Assembly (NCBI RefSeq): GCF_026870155.1
Contig: NZ_CP113975.1
Coordinates: forward strand, 2,356,001-2,420,000
Origin: Flavobacterium marginilacus
GTDB taxonomy: Bacteria; Bacteroidota; Bacteroidia; Flavobacteriales; Flavobacteriaceae
Length of the DNA: 64,000 nucleotides
Reading direction: 5' to 3'
How positions within the stretch are numbered: position 1 is the stretch's first letter; the number at the start of each line of letters is the position of its first letter. The notes beneath the pieces were generated by a model. The model did not search any database. It saw only the letters and a program-made list of their open reading frames with translations, and was not told the DNA's origin. Position numbers and translations under genes: made by a program. Shown one piece after another: positions 61,283-64,000 of the stretch.

Positions 61283-62122
61283 ATGCCAAAACAAAAAATT
61301 AAAGTAGTAATAAGTGATTTAGACGGAACATTACTCAACTCAGATCACACAATATCAGCGTATACTAAATCTGTTTTTCAAGAACTGCACAAGCAGAATT
61401 ATTTAATTATTGTTGCCACTGGGCGCCATCATATTGATGCGATGGCAATCATCGACAGTTTGGATTTTCCAGTTTATTTAGTAACATCAAACGGAGCCAG
61501 AATTCATTCGCCTCAAAAAGAATTATTGTATTCTCTTGATATGAATGGGGATTCGGTAAAATCAGTTTTAGCACTGGACATTGATCCCGAAATTACAACA
61601 GTTCTGTTTAGGGAAACTGTCTGGCAGACTTCTAAAACGAATAAAAAATTAAATGCTTTTCAAAAAGATTTAGCATATCCTCCTCAAGTGGTTAATTTTG
61701 CTGAGCTGGAAGATTTTAATGCAATAAAAATTTTTTTCACGCACGAAGATCATCAAAAATTAGTAGATTTAAAAGAGAAAATTCTTGAAACCCATTCAGA
61801 TGAATTTAATCATGCTTTCAGTCTGCCTATCTGTTTGGAATTTATGGATAAATCAGTAGACAAAAGTGCTGCCATTAACAGGATTCTGGAGAAAGAAGGC
61901 TATACTTTTGCAGAGGCTGTTTCTTTTGGGGATGGTTTTAATGATGAAAAAATGTTAGACGCGGCGGGAATCGGTTTAATTATGGGGAATGCACCGCAGA
62001 ATTTAAAAAATAAATTACCGCATTTAAAAGTGATTTCTACCAATAATGAAGACGGAGTGGCCAGATATTTGTCTTTAAATTTAGAAAATATTGGTACCAA
62101 GTTTAAAGAAATAAATGCATAG
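61283..62122 (+). CDS. HAD-superfamily Cof-type phosphatase
   Basis: 279 aa. Motif I VVISDLDGTLLNSDHTIS with the nucleophile Asp, motif II VATGRHHIDA, motif III Lys in NRILEKEGYT and motif IV FGDGFNDEKMLDAAGIGLIMGNA. The cap domain is type C2B. It probably dephosphorylates sugar phosphates or nucleotides; substrate unknown. It is monocistronic, with its own promoter upstream. Confidence 0.92.
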   Translation: MPKQKIKVVISDLDGTLLNSDHTISAYTKSVFQELHKQNYLIIVATGRHHIDAMAIIDSLDFPVYLVTSNGARIHSPQKELLYSLDMNGDSVKSVLALDIDPEITTVLFRETVWQTSKTNKKLNAFQKDLAYPPQVVNFAELEDFNAIKIFFTHEDHQKLVDLKEKILETHSDEFNHAFSLPICLEFMDKSVDKSAAINRILEKEGYTFAEAVSFGDGFNDEKMLDAAGIGLIMGNAPQNLKNKLPHLKVISTNNEDGVARYLSLNLENIGTKFKEINA

Positions 62123-62161
62123 AATTTATTTTTGATCTATAAATAGAACTTTTGGTTTTCC

Positions 62162-62192
62162 TTGCGTTCTCTATTAATTAGTTTTAAATTTG
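62162..62192 (+). promoter_or_regulatory. purC promoter
   Basis: TTG (62162-62164), 20 bp, TAAATTTG (62185-62192), ending 28 bp before the purC start codon. Confidence 0.7.
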
Positions 62193-62220
62193 CATACTAA
62201 AAAATAACAACACACTACTA

Positions 62221-63174
62221 ATGAGCAATACAATTACCACTACCGATTTTAATTTTCCGAATCAGAAATCAGTTTACCGCGGAAAAGTAAGAGAAGTTTA
62301 TAATATCAATGACGATTTACTAGTAATGATAGCTACTGACAGGCTTTCTGCATTTGATGTTGTTCTGCCAAAAGGAATTCCTTACAAAGGCCAGATTCTA
62401 AATCAGATTGCTACCAAATTCATGGAATTGACTCAGGATATTGTACCAAACTGGTTAATTGCAACGCCGGATCCAAGTGTAGCTGTTGGTCATCTATGTG
62501 AGCCTTTCAAAGTAGAAATGGTGATTCGCGGTTATGTTTCAGGTCATGCAGCACGTGAATATGCAGCAGGAAGAAGACAAATCTGCGGTGTAACAATGGC
62601 AGAAGGACTGAAAGAAAATGATAAATTTCCAGAACCGATTATAACTCCGACTACTAAAGCAGATAATGGTTCTCATGATGAAGATATTTCACGTGAAGAT
62701 ATTTTGGCTAAAGGAATCGTTACGGAAGAAGATTATTTAGTTTTAGAAAAATATACCCGTGCTTTGTTTCAAAGAGGGACTGAAATCGCTGCAAGCCGTG
62801 GTTTGATTTTGGTTGATACCAAATATGAATTTGGAAAAACTAAAGACGGTGTGATTGTATTGATTGACGAAATTCATACTCCGGATTCTTCCCGTTATTT
62901 TTATTCTGAAGGATATGAGGAAAGACAGAAAAATGGTGAGGAACAAAAACAATTGTCCAAAGAGTTTGTGAGACGCTGGTTAATTCAAAATGGATTTCAA
63001 GGACAGGACGGGCAGCAGATTCCTGATATGACTGATGAGTATATCGAAACCGTTTCAGATAGATACATTGAATTGTATGAAAATATTATCGGTGAAAAAT
63101 TTGTAAAAGCTGATATTTCAAGCATTAATGAAAGAATTGAGAAAAATGTTTTGGCTTATTTAGCACAAAGATAA
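62221..63174 (+). CDS. purC: Phosphoribosylaminoimidazole-succinocarboxamide synthase
   Basis: 317 aa, SAICAR synthetase of purine biosynthesis, joining CAIR and aspartate with ATP. Motifs: [107 protein letters not shown] and [15 protein letters not shown]. This is the longer (about 310-residue) form. It is complete and monocistronic, followed by a terminator. Confidence 0.97.
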   Translation: MSNTITTTDFNFPNQKSVYRGKVREVYNINDDLLVMIATDRLSAFDVVLPKGIPYKGQILNQIATKFMELTQDIVPNWLIATPDPSVAVGHLCEPFKVEMVIRGYVSGHAAREYAAGRRQICGVTMAEGLKENDKFPEPIITPTTKADNGSHDEDISREDILAKGIVTEEDYLVLEKYTRALFQRGTEIAASRGLILVDTKYEFGKTKDGVIVLIDEIHTPDSSRYFYSEGYEERQKNGEEQKQLSKEFVRRWLIQNGFQGQDGQQIPDMTDEYIETVSDRYIELYENIIGEKFVKADISSINERIEKNVLAYLAQR

Positions 63175-63208
63175 AATTACATCAAATCGTAATATTGCGT
63201 TATTATAG

Positions 63209-63247
63209 AAAAACCATAATTCATCTAATTGAATTATGGTTTTTTTA
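63209..63247 (+). terminator. purC terminator
   Basis: AACCATAATTCA and TGAATTATGGTT form a 12-bp stem with a 6-base loop, followed by a T-run. Confidence 0.88.
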
Positions 63248-63284
63248 GAGTCAATAATATTGTTCTTTTTTTTCTCAAAAAAAA

Positions 63285-63486
63285 CTAAACCACTATGGAC
63301 TGAAAGTCATAGATTTGGTTAGGCAGACTGAAAGTCTGCAAGGTTGGATTGCGAAAATTGATAAAATTTTGCCACAGATTCATAGATAAAAAATGATTTT
63401 AAAATCTGTGAATCTGTGGCAAATTTTTTTTAGAAGCTAAAGCGAGATGCACTGAAAGTGCATAGTTTTAAACTCTATTTGAGACC
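63285..63486 (-). repeat. Triple-hairpin repeat, inverted copy
   Basis: Reverse-complement relative of 47622-47823, with the ATGGACTGAAAGTCAT-type, GCAGACTGAAAGTCTGC and ATGCACTGAAAGTGCAT hairpins in the opposite order and a central segment with AATCTGTGAATCTGTGGCAA. It lies between convergent purC and the DUF4258 gene. Confidence 0.87.
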
Positions 63487-63488
63487 AA

Positions 63489-63514
63489 TAAAAAAACTCT
63501 TCGTGGGAGAAGAG
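63489..63514 (-). terminator. Terminator of the DUF4258 gene
   Basis: On the minus strand AAACTCTTC / GAAGAGTTT with a short loop and following T-run, just after the stop at 63525. Confidence 0.82.
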
Positions 63515-63524
63515 TTTAGTGATC

Positions 63525-63899
63525 TTATTTTTTAGTGATGTCTTCGAGAACCGCTTTGTTTTCGTAATTAATCACTTTGATTATAATCTGCTGATTTTTT
63601 CTTGTTCTGCCTTCTATGACGTAGAGTTTTCCTTTTTTGAATGGAATATTGCTTTTGTCAAAATCAACGTCTCCAAGTTTTAATGTGTTTTTGATATCGG
63701 TGGTGTCAATCCATTTTTGAGATAAAATGAGTGAGGCTTTATCAGAATAGTGAAAAGGTTTGTTTCTCAGATCATTTAAAACCCTGGAGTTTGGGAAATA
63801 ATTGCAGCGGGTATCTTTTCCGCTGAAAATTGCAGCGACCACAAATAATCCCATAATTAACCCCACTAAATAGTATGCAAAACGATGTATGAAATTCAT
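63525..63899 (-). CDS. DUF4258 domain protein, membrane-anchored
   Basis: 124 aa. An N-terminal helix (FAYYLVGLIMGLFVVAAIFSG, about 7-27) is followed by DTRCNYFPNSRVLNDLRNKPFHYSDKA and a C-terminal beta-rich DUF4258 core, DVDFDKSNIPFKKGKLYVIEGRTRKNQQIIIKVINYENKAVLEDI. DUF4258 resembles the fold of some small RNase-type toxins, but membrane-anchored Flavobacteria versions look like ordinary envelope proteins. The function is unknown. Confidence 0.8.
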   Translation of the reverse strand: MNFIHRFAYYLVGLIMGLFVVAAIFSGKDTRCNYFPNSRVLNDLRNKPFHYSDKASLILSQKWIDTTDIKNTLKLGDVDFDKSNIPFKKGKLYVIEGRTRKNQQIIIKVINYENKAVLEDITKK

Positions 63900-64000
63900 A
63901 TATAATATTTATTGTTTTTTATTGGTCATATGAAATTTGCATAGTTACTTTTGGCATTAACAGCCTATTGAAGCTTATGCTCATCTTATATTTTAATTTC

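Overview
The window is AT-rich chromosomal DNA from a member of the Bacteroidota, almost certainly a Flavobacterium or close relative. The evidence is the gliding-motility genes gldF and gldG, a SusC/SusD pair, an RteC protein, DUF6520 and MauE-type proteins, and promoters of the Bacteroidota form (TTTG, about 20 bp, TAnnTTTG) in place of E. coli-type promoters. No integrase, transposase, rRNA or complete tRNA gene was seen.

Layout. 1-2.36 kb: the end of a KdpD-like potassium sensor and its partner histidine kinase. 2.36-4.6 kb: a gene-poor stretch of repeats, with a small GIY-YIG nuclease gene bracketed by two direct copies of a 101-bp palindromic repeat. 4.6-28.5 kb: a defence island, all genes on the minus strand, bounded on the left by a 53-nt 3' fragment of tRNA-Arg(TCT) that looks like an attachment-site scar. 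It holds a PD-(D/E)XK/DUF5655 protein, an OmpA-like lipoprotein/outer-membrane protein between two copies of a 160-bp MITE, a seven-gene type I restriction operon (hsdM, DUF1016 nuclease, hsdS, DUF6615-like nuclease, two DUF262 proteins, hsdR), an anti-phage dCTP deaminase (AvcD type), a TcmP/DUF5131 pair, an NdpA-like nucleoid protein paired with a four-helix membrane protein, a 41-aa peptide and a small XRE regulator with a 16-bp palindromic operator.

28.5-36.2 kb: a strongly folded unexplained element, a 21-codon leader ORF, then susC-susD-S9 peptidase, probably a peptide-uptake operon. 36.2-38.2 kb: a MauE-fusion membrane protein and a cysteine-containing DUF6520 peptide. 38.6-43.6 kb: an AraC-type regulator and a DUF7793-like protein divergent from an alpha-oxoamine synthase/GNAT fusion, with four phased repeats between them, then rteC. 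44.2-45.75 kb: a 28-copy tandem array of a 54-bp unit. 45.8-47.4 kb: a tight four-gene cassette including DUF5675. 47.4-48.8 kb: a nest of MITEs inserted into one another, with readable target duplications.

48.8-64 kb is mostly core genome: mnmE, two UspA proteins, a membrane-anchored MutS-like ATPase, dnaN, gldG/gldF, a small monooxygenase, a SAM hydrolase, phoH, a HAD phosphatase, purC and a DUF4258 protein. The most promising undescribed systems are the NdpA/membrane-protein pair, the enlarged hsd operon, the GIY-YIG gene with its palindromes, and the folded element near 28.6 kb.
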